NCBI GenBank assembly: GCA_007695355.1 | Contig: REDX01000088.1 | Coordinates: 1-43,030 of the forward strand | Origin: Planctomycetota bacterium | GTDB taxonomy: Bacteria; Planctomycetota; UBA11346 | Reading direction: 5' to 3' | DNA: 43,030 nucleotides | In this document: in pieces, positions 25,120-33,644 of the stretch | Position numbering within the stretch: position 1 is the first letter of the stretch | How the letters are laid out: every line of letters starts with the position of its first letter | Program-made: the position numbers and the translations under genes | The notes under the pieces: generated by a model | What the model saw: the letters and a program-made list of their open reading frames with translations, nothing else | Database searches by the model: none | What the model was told of the DNA's origin: nothing

Positions 25120-26532
25120 CTAGGTGAGCTGGGGTTCACCCTCTGGCTGGCGGTGGCGCAAATACCACGCCCGTTGGCTGCGTCCGTTTACCTGTACCCG
25201 ATCTGCTATCGTACAGCCAGGTATCCACACCACTCCCTCATCATCGGCGACGACTACCATCCGCCGACGAGCACGGGAAGGAATGCCGCGATCGGCGAGA
25301 TAGCGCAATACGGTTTTCGAGCCTTCGCTGCCAAAGCTGCGCCAGCGTTCACCATCAAGAGGGAAACGCCAAACCAATGGCCCTCGAATCGACGACTCGT
25401 CAATGAATGCCTCGTGGGGGGCAGCGATCACGTCAACGGGATCTTCCAATAAACGACATTGAATCGTGGCCCCATCGCCAAGCGAGGTTTCTCCTGGCAA
25501 TTGGATGGGGTGACTCTCATTGGGATCACTAGGCAAGGGGACTTTGATCTCCCAACTCAAGCGTTGGGCATGCTTGAGAAACAGAGTGTTCCCAAGGTCA
25601 AAACGCCGCCCCTGTTCACCATGGGCGAGATCTTCCAGAGCGGCGATAATTCGCCGATCAATGGGAAGACGAAGATTCAGGCACAATTGCCGCCACAAAA
25701 GCGAGCGCACACTTAACGGCGCCGCAAGGATCGCTGGCAGCCTCAGACTCGATAAGCCTTCTGCCTCGCTGGTCAGAAGTCTCGCCACTTCAAGCACGGC
25801 CTCGGCGGCCTGCTCGCGCTGATCTTGAGCATAATCTAAAAGAGCTTGGGTAAACCCTGGGACCCCCTCTTCTAATGCAGGAAGAACATCATGACGCAGC
25901 CGATTGCGCCAAAACCGTACGTCAAGATTACTGCTATCCTCCACCCAGTCTAAACCTTGGGACGTGAGATGCTGGCAGCAGTCATCATGGTTGCAACTAA
26001 GTAAAGGGCGCACAATGCGTATGCCTTGGATTAATTGACGTTCTTCTGGCATGCCACCCAGGCCAATCGGACCAGCACCGCGCAGCATATGAGCGATAAC
26101 CGTTTCTGCCTGATCTCCGCGATGGTGCGCCGTGGCCACTACCTCGGCTCGGTGGTCGACTGCAACTTGGCCCAAGGTGCGATAACGCAGATCACGACCA
26201 GCCTCCTCGAGACCAATTCGTTGGACACTAGCAAGGCTTGCAACGTCGGCCCGATGGAAGGATTCAATTAGATCGGCCTGACAGTTATCTCGATACCAAG
26301 CGATGCGACGACGCAAAAACTCCGCTTCATCGCCCGACTCCTCGCGCAGGCAGTGATCAATATGACAGACAATCAAGGGCCAACGACGCAGGCGAACCAA
26401 GCCGTCGAGTAGAGCGCAGCTGTCTGCGCCACCACTCACCGCGACAACCACCGGCTGACCTTGGGGCGGGAAGAGCCGCAGGGCTTGAATACACAGTTGC
26501 TCAAGAAGGGTGCTGCGATTGGAAGGGGTCAA
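25120..26532 (-). CDS. tilS: tRNA(Ile)-lysidine synthase
   Basis: TilS attaches lysine to C34 of tRNA-Ile(CAU), changing its decoding from AUG to AUA. The 470-residue protein has the PP-loop SGGADS (33-38), the conserved HHRGDQAETVIAHMLRGAG, and EDSSNLD before RNRLRHDVLP. The C-terminal TilS domain is complete (RFPLDGERWRSFGSEGSKTVLRYLADRGIP). No ATG is available before the PP-loop; the start is a TTG overlapping the sirtuin stop as TTGA, so translation probably depends on coupling. Its presumed substrate, the CAU tRNA at 21280-21352, is encoded 4 kb away. This is the last gene of the minus-strand block. Confidence 0.92.
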   Translation of the reverse strand: MTPSNRSTLLEQLCIQALRLFPPQGQPVVVAVSGGADSCALLDGLVRLRRWPLIVCHIDHCLREESGDEAEFLRRRIAWYRDNCQADLIESFHRADVASLASVQRIGLEEAGRDLRYRTLGQVAVDHRAEVVATAHHRGDQAETVIAHMLRGAGPIGLGGMPEERQLIQGIRIVRPLLSCNHDDCCQHLTSQGLDWVEDSSNLDVRFWRNRLRHDVLPALEEGVPGFTQALLDYAQDQREQAAEAVLEVARLLTSEAEGLSSLRLPAILAAPLSVRSLLWRQLCLNLRLPIDRRIIAALEDLAHGEQGRRFDLGNTLFLKHAQRLSWEIKVPLPSDPNESHPIQLPGETSLGDGATIQCRLLEDPVDVIAAPHEAFIDESSIRGPLVWRFPLDGERWRSFGSEGSKTVLRYLADRGIPSRARRRMVVVADDEGVVWIPGCTIADRVQVNGRSQRAWYLRHRQPEGEPQLT

Positions 26533-27332
26533 GATGCTTGTTCCACGGAGGAGTTTAGGGTATGTTGCTGAGCCCTTATTACGGCGGAGGTTAGTTGATC
26601 TACCAAATGCGGCAAGATGCTAGCAGCGCTGCCCTGAAGATGAACGGTTACCGAGTCACTTAGTGGCGTCCTTGCAATATTCACCTCGACGACCGGCAGA
26701 CCTGCCAAGGCCATTTCGGGAGGAATTGCTGCAATCGGCTGCACCACAGAACTTGAACCAACCACTAGGCAACCATCGGCGGCGAAATCTTCGAGCGCCT
26801 GTGTGAGCTCAGGATCTAATTTTTCGCCAAACCAGATACTCCCAGGACGGGTGCGGGCCCCGCAACGGGGACAATCCCGTAAACTCCAAGCATTGTCAGC
26901 ATCATCGCTAACCTCCCAACCACAACTGTCTAGACAACGAGTGGTAAAAAGGCTACCGTGCAATTGGATCACTGATTCGAGACCTGCCCGTTCAAGTAAG
27001 TCATCTTCGTTGGTGGTGGCGACGAGAACCTGCATGGCTTCAGGACTAAAGCGCTGCAAGAGGGCCAAGCTGCGCTGCCCGGGATGCGGTTCCACCGATG
27101 CGATTTCAAAACGGCGCTGTCGGTACCACTCCCAAACCTTGTCAGGCTCAGCAAGAAAGCCGTCAAGGCTTGCATAAATCTCCGGATCTACATCGCCCCA
27201 TAAGCCTTGGTGTCCACGGAAGGTTGGGACGCCAGCGTCGGCCGACATGCCCGCACCGGTAAGCACCAGCAGGCGACGACAGCCAGCCAAGGCCACGGCA
27301 GCGCGATTTAACTCCGCGGTAACCTGATTCAC
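26529..27332 (-). CDS. Sir2-family NAD-dependent protein deacylase (variant motif)
   Basis: The 267-residue sirtuin starts with GTG overlapping the ribF stop (GTGA). NAD-binding segment: LTGAGMSADAGVPTFRG (26-40). Catalytic His125 is in LHGS. Zinc Cys pairs are at 133/137 and 154/157. WFGEKLD and the Tyr70-x2-Arg73 pair (WYRQRR) match the class III bacterial CobB/SIRT5 type that removes acyl groups such as succinyl. The normally near-invariant TQNIDxLH reads TTNEDDLL here, with Gln to Thr, Ile to Glu and His to Leu, so the activity may be altered. It overlaps both ribF and tilS. Confidence 0.88.
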   Translation of the reverse strand: MNQVTAELNRAAVALAGCRRLLVLTGAGMSADAGVPTFRGHQGLWGDVDPEIYASLDGFLAEPDKVWEWYRQRRFEIASVEPHPGQRSLALLQRFSPEAMQVLVATTNEDDLLERAGLESVIQLHGSLFTTRCLDSCGWEVSDDADNAWSLRDCPRCGARTRPGSIWFGEKLDPELTQALEDFAADGCLVVGSSSVVQPIAAIPPEMALAGLPVVEVNIARTPLSDSVTVHLQGSAASILPHLVDQLTSAVIRAQQHTLNSSVEQAS

Positions 27333-28258
27333 GGCCTAGTCCCATTTCCGAATTCGCGGACGCGCTGGCAATCAATCGCAATCTGCTGACGCAATGCCTC
27401 AAGACTGGAGAAGCGCCGCTCAGCTCGCAGGTGAGCATGAAAATCTAAGCGCATGGCCTGATCATAAATATCTCCCCCGGAATAGTCCAGAAGATGGGCT
27501 TCAACGCTTAGCTGGCGCTGTTGGGCAATACTCGGCAGATAACCAATATTTACCGCTGCCCACCAGGATGTGCCATCCGCAAGCACCGCCTGGGCAGCAT
27601 AGACGCCGTTGGCCGGCAGCATATTGGCCACGTCGGCCACATTGGCCGTTGGGAAACCCAATTCACGCCCACGACCATCTCCACGCACGATACGGCCGGT
27701 AATGCGATAGGCGCGGCCCAAAAGATGGGCAGCGAGATCCACCTCTCCCTGTTCAAGGGCACGGCGAATACAGGAGGATGAAATAGGGATTAGCCCACGA
27801 CCGGGAACCTCTTCCTGCAGCATTGGCACCACTTGCACCGGTAGGCCGTGTTTCTCAGCCCAGGATTGTAGCTGGGCAACATCACCACGACGCTGATGTC
27901 CAAAGCGAAAATCCTCGCCTACCACCACCCCTCCCACCTGTAAATCCTTATGCAGAAAAGCTAAGAAATCATCAGCGCAAAGCGTGCGAACCGTCGCAAA
28001 AGCGATCCGTAAAACGCATATTTCTTTTCCTAACACCTCTGACCATTTCCCTAAAATGGCAGGGCGTTCCCCGGGACATACCAGAGGAGGGCGCGGTTCC
28101 CATCCTAGTACTTCAGCCATTCCACTGAGATGAAGCATCGAAGGTGGACCAAGTTCTGCTGCAGCTTGAAGAAGAGCCTGATGTCCCCGATGCAAGGCGT
28201 CGAACTTGCCCAAACAAAGAATTGTTCCCGCCGCAGATCCTGAAAGCACCCGCACCAT
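27329..28258 (-). CDS. ribF: Bifunctional riboflavin kinase / FAD synthetase
   Basis: RibF phosphorylates riboflavin to FMN and adenylates it to FAD. I use the ATG at 28258 (MVRVLSGSAAG), which overlaps the upstream stop as TAATG; the track ORF begins earlier in that gene. The 309-residue protein has the nucleotidyltransferase motif GKFDALHRGH (17-26), ISSSCIRRALEQGEVDLAAHLLGR, and the kinase domain GRGRELGFPTANV, NGVYAAQAVL and SVEAHLLDYSGGDIY. The usual NFDGVHxGH is KFDALHRGH here, a mild change. It is 1 of 3 co-translated genes (ribF, sirtuin, tilS). Confidence 0.93.
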   Translation of the reverse strand: MVRVLSGSAAGTILCLGKFDALHRGHQALLQAAAELGPPSMLHLSGMAEVLGWEPRPPLVCPGERPAILGKWSEVLGKEICVLRIAFATVRTLCADDFLAFLHKDLQVGGVVVGEDFRFGHQRRGDVAQLQSWAEKHGLPVQVVPMLQEEVPGRGLIPISSSCIRRALEQGEVDLAAHLLGRAYRITGRIVRGDGRGRELGFPTANVADVANMLPANGVYAAQAVLADGTSWWAAVNIGYLPSIAQQRQLSVEAHLLDYSGGDIYDQAMRLDFHAHLRAERRFSSLEALRQQIAIDCQRVREFGNGTRP

Positions 28259-29397
28259 TACTGAGACTCCTCGGTGTACCAGCGTATACCACCGCGGATA
28301 TGTGACGGCGAGCGCCACCATGCATCATCCTCTATCGCCTGCCGCAAAGGCTCAAAGTCTCGATCCATGACCTGACGGGCAAGGCTTTCTCCCTGTTGCG
28401 GGTTAGAGGCCAATTCGCGAATTAATTGCGCCAACTTGCGCCGCAGGGCACCCTCTTGCCGATCATGGTTAATGCGCGTTATGCGCACCTGATCATACTC
28501 ACGGAAGAAAGAGCGAGGGTCTTCTCCGGCTGCTTCGCGCTCGGCAAAACTAGCAGAACGAGCCTCGGCCCAGTGATAGGTCTCACGCCAAGCATCAAGG
28601 GCCTGGAGGTAGTGGCGCATTGCCTCCCGATGCCGGCCGCGATTACGAGCAAGGTTGCCGTCATGCTCATAATTGAGGGGGAGAATACGACGCACAAAGG
28701 CGGGAACACGAAAGCCTCGTACTTCTTCATTAACTAAGATAAAACGATAAATAGTCGCACCGATGGCGTAGGGAGAAGCTCCAGGCTCTGGCGCCTGCAG
28801 ACCAGCTGGCGCTAAAAGCGGATTGAGTAAAGGCCCCCAATCAATGGCCTCAACTTCTGGCACAAACCGCGAACCACGGTGGATGAACATCCAAGCTAAA
28901 TAGCGCATGAGACGTTCTGCTCGAGGATTGCGAATGGAGCCCTCTACAGCCGCCTGCAAACCCGAGAGGAACCATGCGAATTTGGCTTCTCTACCGTCAA
29001 CCTCGCTGGCGATATTATAGGCCATGTCCCAGGCCATATACTCCCAAACGGTTTCGAATTGGGGCTGGGTTTTACTAATGAGCTGAAAAAGGGCTACGCT
29101 TTCATAGAAACGACCAGCATCCTTGGCGCTGGTAGCGCGCATCCATAAGAGATCAATGGCAAGGCCGCGGAAGCCCGCCAGCATGAGGGTGCCAGCGAGT
29201 TCGCCAACATCCATTTCCGCCAACACTGGCGGACTATCCTCGATTCCGGCCACCGCCATATGTGGCCGCTGCTGGTGAGCCAAACGGGCAACCACGCTGG
29301 CCAAGATCAGGAGAATTATGGCGAGAGTGATCGGCAGCAAAAGCGAACGTGGCTTGCGGTTAACGGGAACTATCGGCGCATGGGAGAGAGCGGTCAT
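28258..29397 (-). CDS. Membrane-anchored helical protein of an ABC-2 exporter operon
   Basis: The 379-residue protein has one N-terminal transmembrane helix (about 18-40) and a long helical extracytoplasmic part. Conserved-looking blocks are GFRGLAIDLLWMRA, GRFYESVALFQLISKTQPQF and WEYMAWDMAYNIASE, with TPR-like spacing. I have seen this layout in uncharacterised PVC proteins next to ABC-2 transporters; no function is known to me. It starts 3 nt after the permease stop and overlaps ribF by one base. An accessory role for the exporter is inferred from gene order. Confidence 0.8.
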   Translation of the reverse strand: MTALSHAPIVPVNRKPRSLLLPITLAIILLILASVVARLAHQQRPHMAVAGIEDSPPVLAEMDVGELAGTLMLAGFRGLAIDLLWMRATSAKDAGRFYESVALFQLISKTQPQFETVWEYMAWDMAYNIASEVDGREAKFAWFLSGLQAAVEGSIRNPRAERLMRYLAWMFIHRGSRFVPEVEAIDWGPLLNPLLAPAGLQAPEPGASPYAIGATIYRFILVNEEVRGFRVPAFVRRILPLNYEHDGNLARNRGRHREAMRHYLQALDAWRETYHWAEARSASFAEREAAGEDPRSFFREYDQVRITRINHDRQEGALRRKLAQLIRELASNPQQGESLARQVMDRDFEPLRQAIEDDAWWRSPSHIRGGIRWYTEESQ

Positions 29398-29400
29398 TGG

Positions 29401-30714
29401 TCAAAGCTCCTTACGCCGAAGCGCAATCCAAGCGAGCGCAAGCAAGACCAGCGTCCATATGCCAAAGTAAAGCCAAGAACTGAGTATGGTGAAGGGCGAC
29501 ACGGCCTGGGCTGCGGCCAATTGAGCCGCCACCGGGAAACGGGAAAAGTCTGGAATCACCGGAACCAAAAGATCGATCAGCCGCCGAGCCAATAATCCCG
29601 TTTGCGGAGAGGCTGACACCTCAGCAATAAATCCCACCGCGTGGGCACCAAAGAATAGGGTGAGACAGCCAAGTAAGGAGGTGCCAATACCGGCCATGAG
29701 CACTAAAAGCAGAGCCGCGGCGGCAAGAATTCCGGTATGAGCCAGCTGTACGAATCCCGCGATGAACATCGAGGTGAGAAACGCTGGGCCAGGGTGGGCC
29801 AGGATAATCCCGTCTCGACGAGGTACCGTAATCACTGCCTCACCATCGAGGCGCAGCATTTGAATACGCAGATCACCACTCCCCTGCCGAAACTCAGAGG
29901 GAATGGCAAAGCGTATATAATCAACCTGAAGATCGGTGCGCTGTAAACCTCGGTGACGCAATAGCACGGGCTTGGCCGGGTCAGATTCCCCCAGTGGGGC
30001 CAGTAACTGAGCGCGTTCGACCCCCTCCTGATCGGTGTGCAGGAGAGCAATCTGGATGGGGGTTGTGGCATGGGGCGAGAACCCATCGCGGGAGCGCACC
30101 ATGGCTTTTACTAATAATTCCCCTGGTTGATCACCCAGCCCCCGAAAGTGAGCACGCAAGCCCGAACCAGGCCGTTGGTCAAGGGTAATCGCACTCAGGT
30201 CGGCTCGTGGTGTGTGCAAGCCTCCAAACCCATCAATCAGAGACCAATTATCAACCTGGCTTAAAGAAAGCGGACGAGGCACTGAGCCCAACTGCAAGGC
30301 AATGGCCAAAACACCGGCCAAGGAGAGCAGGAGCATGGCCACTGCCATCGCCACAACCGTCCCCAGCCATCGCCCTAGGCAGTAACCAAGGCGCGATAAG
30401 GGTTTTGAGAAAAGCATGAACGAACAGCGAGTTTCTAAATCGCGGCGCACACTTACTACCACCAGAAACACCGATGCCAGGGTGGTAATAAAGCCAATGG
30501 TGCCGGCGACCGCCGCAACACTGAGTTTGACCTGGGCCGCCTCATCGACAGCGGTAAGCCGGGGAATGAGCAGCAGTAGGCCCACCATACCAGCAATAAC
30601 CAGCCACCAGAATCGTTGCCGAGTGGCTTCCAAGACGGTTAGCCGAGCCATCGCCAAGGTGCCGGCAATAAAGGCCGCAATTGCCTGAGGTGGAGCAGCC
30701 GGGTCTCGGCTCAT
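29401..30714 (-). CDS. ABC-2-type transporter permease
   Basis: The 437-residue membrane protein has about six hydrophobic segments: three within residues 35-145 and three at 315-435, separated by a soluble loop of about 170 residues (with HTPRADLSAITLDQ). The N-terminal block TVLEATRQRFWWLV and RRDLETRCSFMLFSKPLSR match ABC-2 permeases. The ATG overlaps the ATPase stop as ATGA, so the two are made together. The large extracytoplasmic loop is not usual for simple ABC-2 drug exporters. The substrate is unknown. Confidence 0.85.
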   Translation of the reverse strand: MSRDPAAPPQAIAAFIAGTLAMARLTVLEATRQRFWWLVIAGMVGLLLLIPRLTAVDEAAQVKLSVAAVAGTIGFITTLASVFLVVVSVRRDLETRCSFMLFSKPLSRLGYCLGRWLGTVVAMAVAMLLLSLAGVLAIALQLGSVPRPLSLSQVDNWSLIDGFGGLHTPRADLSAITLDQRPGSGLRAHFRGLGDQPGELLVKAMVRSRDGFSPHATTPIQIALLHTDQEGVERAQLLAPLGESDPAKPVLLRHRGLQRTDLQVDYIRFAIPSEFRQGSGDLRIQMLRLDGEAVITVPRRDGIILAHPGPAFLTSMFIAGFVQLAHTGILAAAALLLVLMAGIGTSLLGCLTLFFGAHAVGFIAEVSASPQTGLLARRLIDLLVPVIPDFSRFPVAAQLAAAQAVSPFTILSSWLYFGIWTLVLLALAWIALRRKEL

Positions 30715-31604
30715 GGCTTGGATTCCGCTGTCGAGGACACTGGCTGGGAAGCGGCCCCGCCATCGGCCCGGGCCACGATGTCACGAAAGTGCTGTTCGAG
30801 GCGCTCTCGCGGATGTTCAACCGCGGCAAGATGATCGCCAGCCACCGCACGCAGACGCTCGATTAAGTCGGGGCCTGGGTTATTAAGGGTAAGGACGGTT
30901 TGGTTACTGCGCACCAATAAATCATCGACGCGGCCCTGCTCTTGGAGCTTGCCATGGTAGAGAATCGCCAAGCGATCGCAGACGTCTTCTACGTCAGCGA
31001 GAAGATGACTACACAGCAGGACAGTTTTGCCGGCATCGCGCAGGGAAATAATGAGATCTTTAACTTCCGCGGTGCCAATGGGGTCAAGGCCTGAGGTTGG
31101 CTCGTCGAGGATGACTAAGTCCGGATCGTTAATCAAGGCCTGGGCCAAACCGAGACGACGGGCCATGCCCTTTGAGTATTCACCGAGCCGGCGATGGCGG
31201 GCATGGGCAAGGCCGACTTGCTCGATGAGGCGCTGCGATCGCTCTGCAATCACCCGCTGCGACAGGGAGAACAGTCTTCCATAAAAAGCCAGGGTCTCTT
31301 CGGCGTTCAAGAAGCGATAGAGGTACGTTTCTTCGGGAAGGTAGCCAAGACGGTGCTGGGCCTGGCGATCGCCGGGATCACAGCCAAAGACAAAGGCGCT
31401 GCCGCTGCTTGGCCGCAGCAGGCCCAAGAGCAGCTTAATCGTTGTCGTTTTCCCGCTGCCGTTGGGGCCAAGCAGGCCAAAGACCTCGCCCCGGCGAACC
31501 TCTAAATCTAGGGGTTCAAGGGCGCGCACCCGTGGCCTACCCCAAAAATCAGCATAGGTTTTACTCAGACCGATGGTGCGTAGAACCAGTTCGTCATGTT
31601 GCAT
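30711..31604 (-). CDS. ABC transporter ATP-binding protein
   Basis: The 297-residue ATPase starts at the ATG at 31604 (MQHDELVLRTIGLSK); the longer ORF runs into the divergent upstream region. It has Walker A GPNGSGKTT (46-54), Q-loop region YLPEETYLY, signature YSKGMARR, Walker B LVILDEPTSGLDP and the switch His in LLCSHLL. The signature reads S-K-G-M rather than LSGGQ, common for ABC-2 exporters. A C-terminal extension of about 70 residues after the core ends in AESKP. It drives the permease encoded immediately downstream. Confidence 0.93.
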   Translation of the reverse strand: MQHDELVLRTIGLSKTYADFWGRPRVRALEPLDLEVRRGEVFGLLGPNGSGKTTTIKLLLGLLRPSSGSAFVFGCDPGDRQAQHRLGYLPEETYLYRFLNAEETLAFYGRLFSLSQRVIAERSQRLIEQVGLAHARHRRLGEYSKGMARRLGLAQALINDPDLVILDEPTSGLDPIGTAEVKDLIISLRDAGKTVLLCSHLLADVEDVCDRLAILYHGKLQEQGRVDDLLVRSNQTVLTLNNPGPDLIERLRAVAGDHLAAVEHPRERLEQHFRDIVARADGGAASQPVSSTAESKP

Positions 31605-31809
31605 AAACGGCAGTGTCAGAAACTGTTCCCACTGGCAAGACCCGGTCGCCCTGATTGCAGATGAGGCTGTCACCTTCCTACGGCCCTTGCCATGGGCCTC
31701 TTCTGGTTCTGCAGCGGCCATTCTCGGCCCATGCATTGTGGTGCACACCGCCTCCCTTCCGGCAATAGCGCACCTTGCCCCGGTCTAGCCCCAAGTGTCA
31801 AATCAAACC

Positions 31810-32127
31810 ATGCCTAGCCAGATCTCTGCTGTTTTGCTTATCCCCCTTGCCATACTCGCCTTATTTGCAACGGGCTGCCAGCGATCGTCGGCGCCGGTTG
31901 CACAGTCGGCCGCGACCGGTGGCGATCAGCGCTGGGACGGCGATATCCGCCAGCTACCTTGGCGCGAGCCTTCCCTGGGCGACCACCATGTATCCCGCAG
32001 TGGCGCGACCACCTACCTGCCAGGGCGGCCGCCCAATCGCACCCATCACCGCCAGGAAACCCATATTGATCAGCGCACCCGCGCTGGCCGACGGGCCCTG
32101 CCGCATAATGACAGCATTAAGCACTAG
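31810..32127 (+). CDS. Small predicted lipoprotein
   Basis: This 105-residue ORF begins with a signal peptide ending at ATGC (Cys23; MPSQISAVLLIPLAILALFATGC). I prefer the ATG at 31810 to the in-frame GTG at 31795. The mature part is polar, rich in Arg, His and Gln, with no family I recognise. No clear ribosome-binding site is present, and a longer ORF in another frame overlaps it, so it could be a false gene. The signal sequence is the main support. It is divergent from the ABC operon. Confidence 0.5.
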   Translation: MPSQISAVLLIPLAILALFATGCQRSSAPVAQSAATGGDQRWDGDIRQLPWREPSLGDHHVSRSGATTYLPGRPPNRTHHRQETHIDQRTRAGRRALPHNDSIKH

Positions 32128-32156
32128 CATCTCCAGTCCCGACAAGCGGAAATCTC

Positions 32157-32174
32157 ACCAGCGCTAAACGCTTG
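32157..32174. terminator. Imperfect hairpin between convergent genes
   Basis: CCAGCG and CGCTTGG pair with one bulged T around CTAAA. The 152-bp region lies between the convergent lipoprotein and methyltransferase genes. No adjacent T tract, so weak evidence. Confidence 0.25.
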
Positions 32175-32279
32175 GCGCCATTGAGCTTCAGTGATCGGGA
32201 TGCGTATGAGCGTCTGCTGCACGACTAAAGGGAACAGCTTAAGCGAAGGCCCCGATTTTTGATTTAAGCCACAATAGAA

Positions 32280-33062
32280 TCAATCTTTAGGCGATTGATG
32301 GTCTACCGCCGGCGATAGGGCCCAGCAGGCGATGCTGGCAGCCATGGCCGCATTTAGGGATTCCACACCAGGTGCCATCGGCAGCGTTACCTTGCTAGAA
32401 GCACATTCTAGCCACGCCGCGGGCAATCCATGTGCTTCGCTGCCAACCGCGAGAATCGGCAAAGAACCAAGCTTCACCTGGGCCGGCGCTGAACCACCGC
32501 GCGGCACCAAGGCCAACAACTGACCCTGGGCGGCCAGGATCTGGGGATCGTAGTTGAGAGGACAGCGACGAATACGTAGCGCCGGCAAGGCTCCGGCTGA
32601 AGCGGCAATGACCTTGGGGGCAAAGGGATCGACGCCACCAATAAGGAGGAGTTGCCGCCATGAAAAAGCCAGCGCACTGCGCATCAAGGTACCAAGGTTG
32701 CCAGGATCACTAACCCCCACCAGGGCCAAGGATGGCTCTTCTGCCAGGGCTTCATCGGGATCAATGCTGGGTGGCAGACTAAACAGCGCCCCGTATTCTG
32801 AAGGGGTGGCAGCTCTGCTGATTTTTCGCCAAACCGGCTCGCTTAGCCGGTAACTCTCTGCCTCCGGCCAATTATCAGGACGAGCATTAGCTAAACCCAA
32901 TAAGGTGCCGATAGGAGTCCAACCGTTCACAATGAAACCATCGATGGCCCGGCGCCCCTCGACAAGAAACATCCCCTGGCGCCGACGGCCATCAGTGCTT
33001 TGCAGATCCGCCAGGGTTTTCACCACAGGATTATTCGTTGATGATATGACTCGGTCTTGCAT
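32280..33062 (-). CDS. TrmH/SpoU-family RNA 2'-O-methyltransferase
   Basis: The 260-residue enzyme has an N-terminal RNA-binding part (about 1-105, with RRRQGMFLVEGRRAIDG) and a SPOUT catalytic domain. Three family motifs are present: DPGNLGTLMRSA (Asn122, Arg128), AVGSEAHGLP and APGVESLNAAMAASI, which form the trefoil-knot AdoMet site. Substrate could be rRNA or tRNA; the domain order is closest to the RlmB/TsnR group. A 14-bp palindrome ends at the start codon. There is an unassigned ORF just upstream on the same strand. Confidence 0.9.
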   Translation of the reverse strand: MQDRVISSTNNPVVKTLADLQSTDGRRRQGMFLVEGRRAIDGFIVNGWTPIGTLLGLANARPDNWPEAESYRLSEPVWRKISRAATPSEYGALFSLPPSIDPDEALAEEPSLALVGVSDPGNLGTLMRSALAFSWRQLLLIGGVDPFAPKVIAASAGALPALRIRRCPLNYDPQILAAQGQLLALVPRGGSAPAQVKLGSLPILAVGSEAHGLPAAWLECASSKVTLPMAPGVESLNAAMAASIACWALSPAVDHQSPKD

Positions 33063-33075
33063 GAGGGGCCCCTCA
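33062..33075. promoter_or_regulatory. 14-bp palindrome over the methyltransferase start
   Basis: TGAGGGGCCCCTCA is perfectly self-complementary and includes the last A of the ATG on the minus strand. It contains the only purine-rich ribosome-binding candidate (GAGGGG), so base pairing would hide the start site. An operator or chance is possible. Confidence 0.4.
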
Positions 33076-33644
33076 GGTATTTACATCTGCATCATTGAGC
33101 ATCTAAGCCGCCTTGCTGACGCAGCAAAAAACCCACGCAAATTGACAAGGACATGCCAAAAAGGTAGTAATCCACCGCCGGAGAGGCGACAGCAAAAGCG
33201 CGCACGCCACGAGAGGGGGAATTGTGCATGGCTGAAAGTCCTACCCTCAGGGTAATGAAGGACAAGCGCCCAAGCCGAGGAGATGCTGGCCAGAAGGCTC
33301 GCCAATACAGACCCAAAGGGATGTATTGCCTCAATTTATCGAGCAGCAGCGGCAATAAACTCCCGAAGCGGGCACCATCAACTCCAAGCGAGCCTGCTGC
33401 CCAGCCTGCTCTAACCGGGCCAGCTTTCGCAAGTGATTTGTCTGCAGCCACAAGCGAGAGCATTGACGCTTGCCAAGAGTGGCTAAGAATGCCCCACCGT
33501 CATCAAAGATGGCTCCGTTGACTCTATGCCTGACAGCCCACGGTGTTGGACCTTACTCAATCCCCACCCCCGGTCCTGGTAAACCCTGGCGTGCCCCATT
33601 GGCCGCCTCTAGTTAAGCGCGAGGCCACATCGCAAGGAGCGTGA
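33063..33644. other. 582-bp region without a confident gene
   Basis: It lies between the methyltransferase (-) and the PTS pair (+). Minus-strand ORFs exist, the longest (33092-33463) described separately. Two small hairpins, TACCC/GGGTA with an outer GTCC/GGAC (33238-33263) and CAAGCG/CGCTTG (33451-33472), are visible. I find no known RNA gene in it. Confidence 0.45.
33092..33463 (-). CDS. Possible small membrane protein upstream of the methyltransferase
   Basis: A 123-residue ORF ends 29 bp before the methyltransferase start on the same strand. It has two moderately hydrophobic stretches (FGSLLPLLLDKL and DYYLFGMSLSICVGFLLRQ), the second a plausible membrane helix. No family, ribosome-binding site or repeat supports it, and an overlapping ORF in another frame is equally open. 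I list it because the region is otherwise long and empty; it may be a remnant or not coding. Confidence 0.28.
   Translation of the reverse strand: MLSLVAADKSLAKAGPVRAGWAAGSLGVDGARFGSLLPLLLDKLRQYIPLGLYWRAFWPASPRLGRLSFITLRVGLSAMHNSPSRGVRAFAVASPAVDYYLFGMSLSICVGFLLRQQGGLDAQ

Noticed and set aside
31775-32167. 130-residue ORF overlapping the small lipoprotein
   Set aside because: Composition looks like an out-of-frame translation; the alternative frame has a signal peptide with Cys.
33222-33521. 99-residue plus-strand ORF
   Set aside because: Basic, no motif, no start signal; overlaps a minus-strand candidate that is itself weak.
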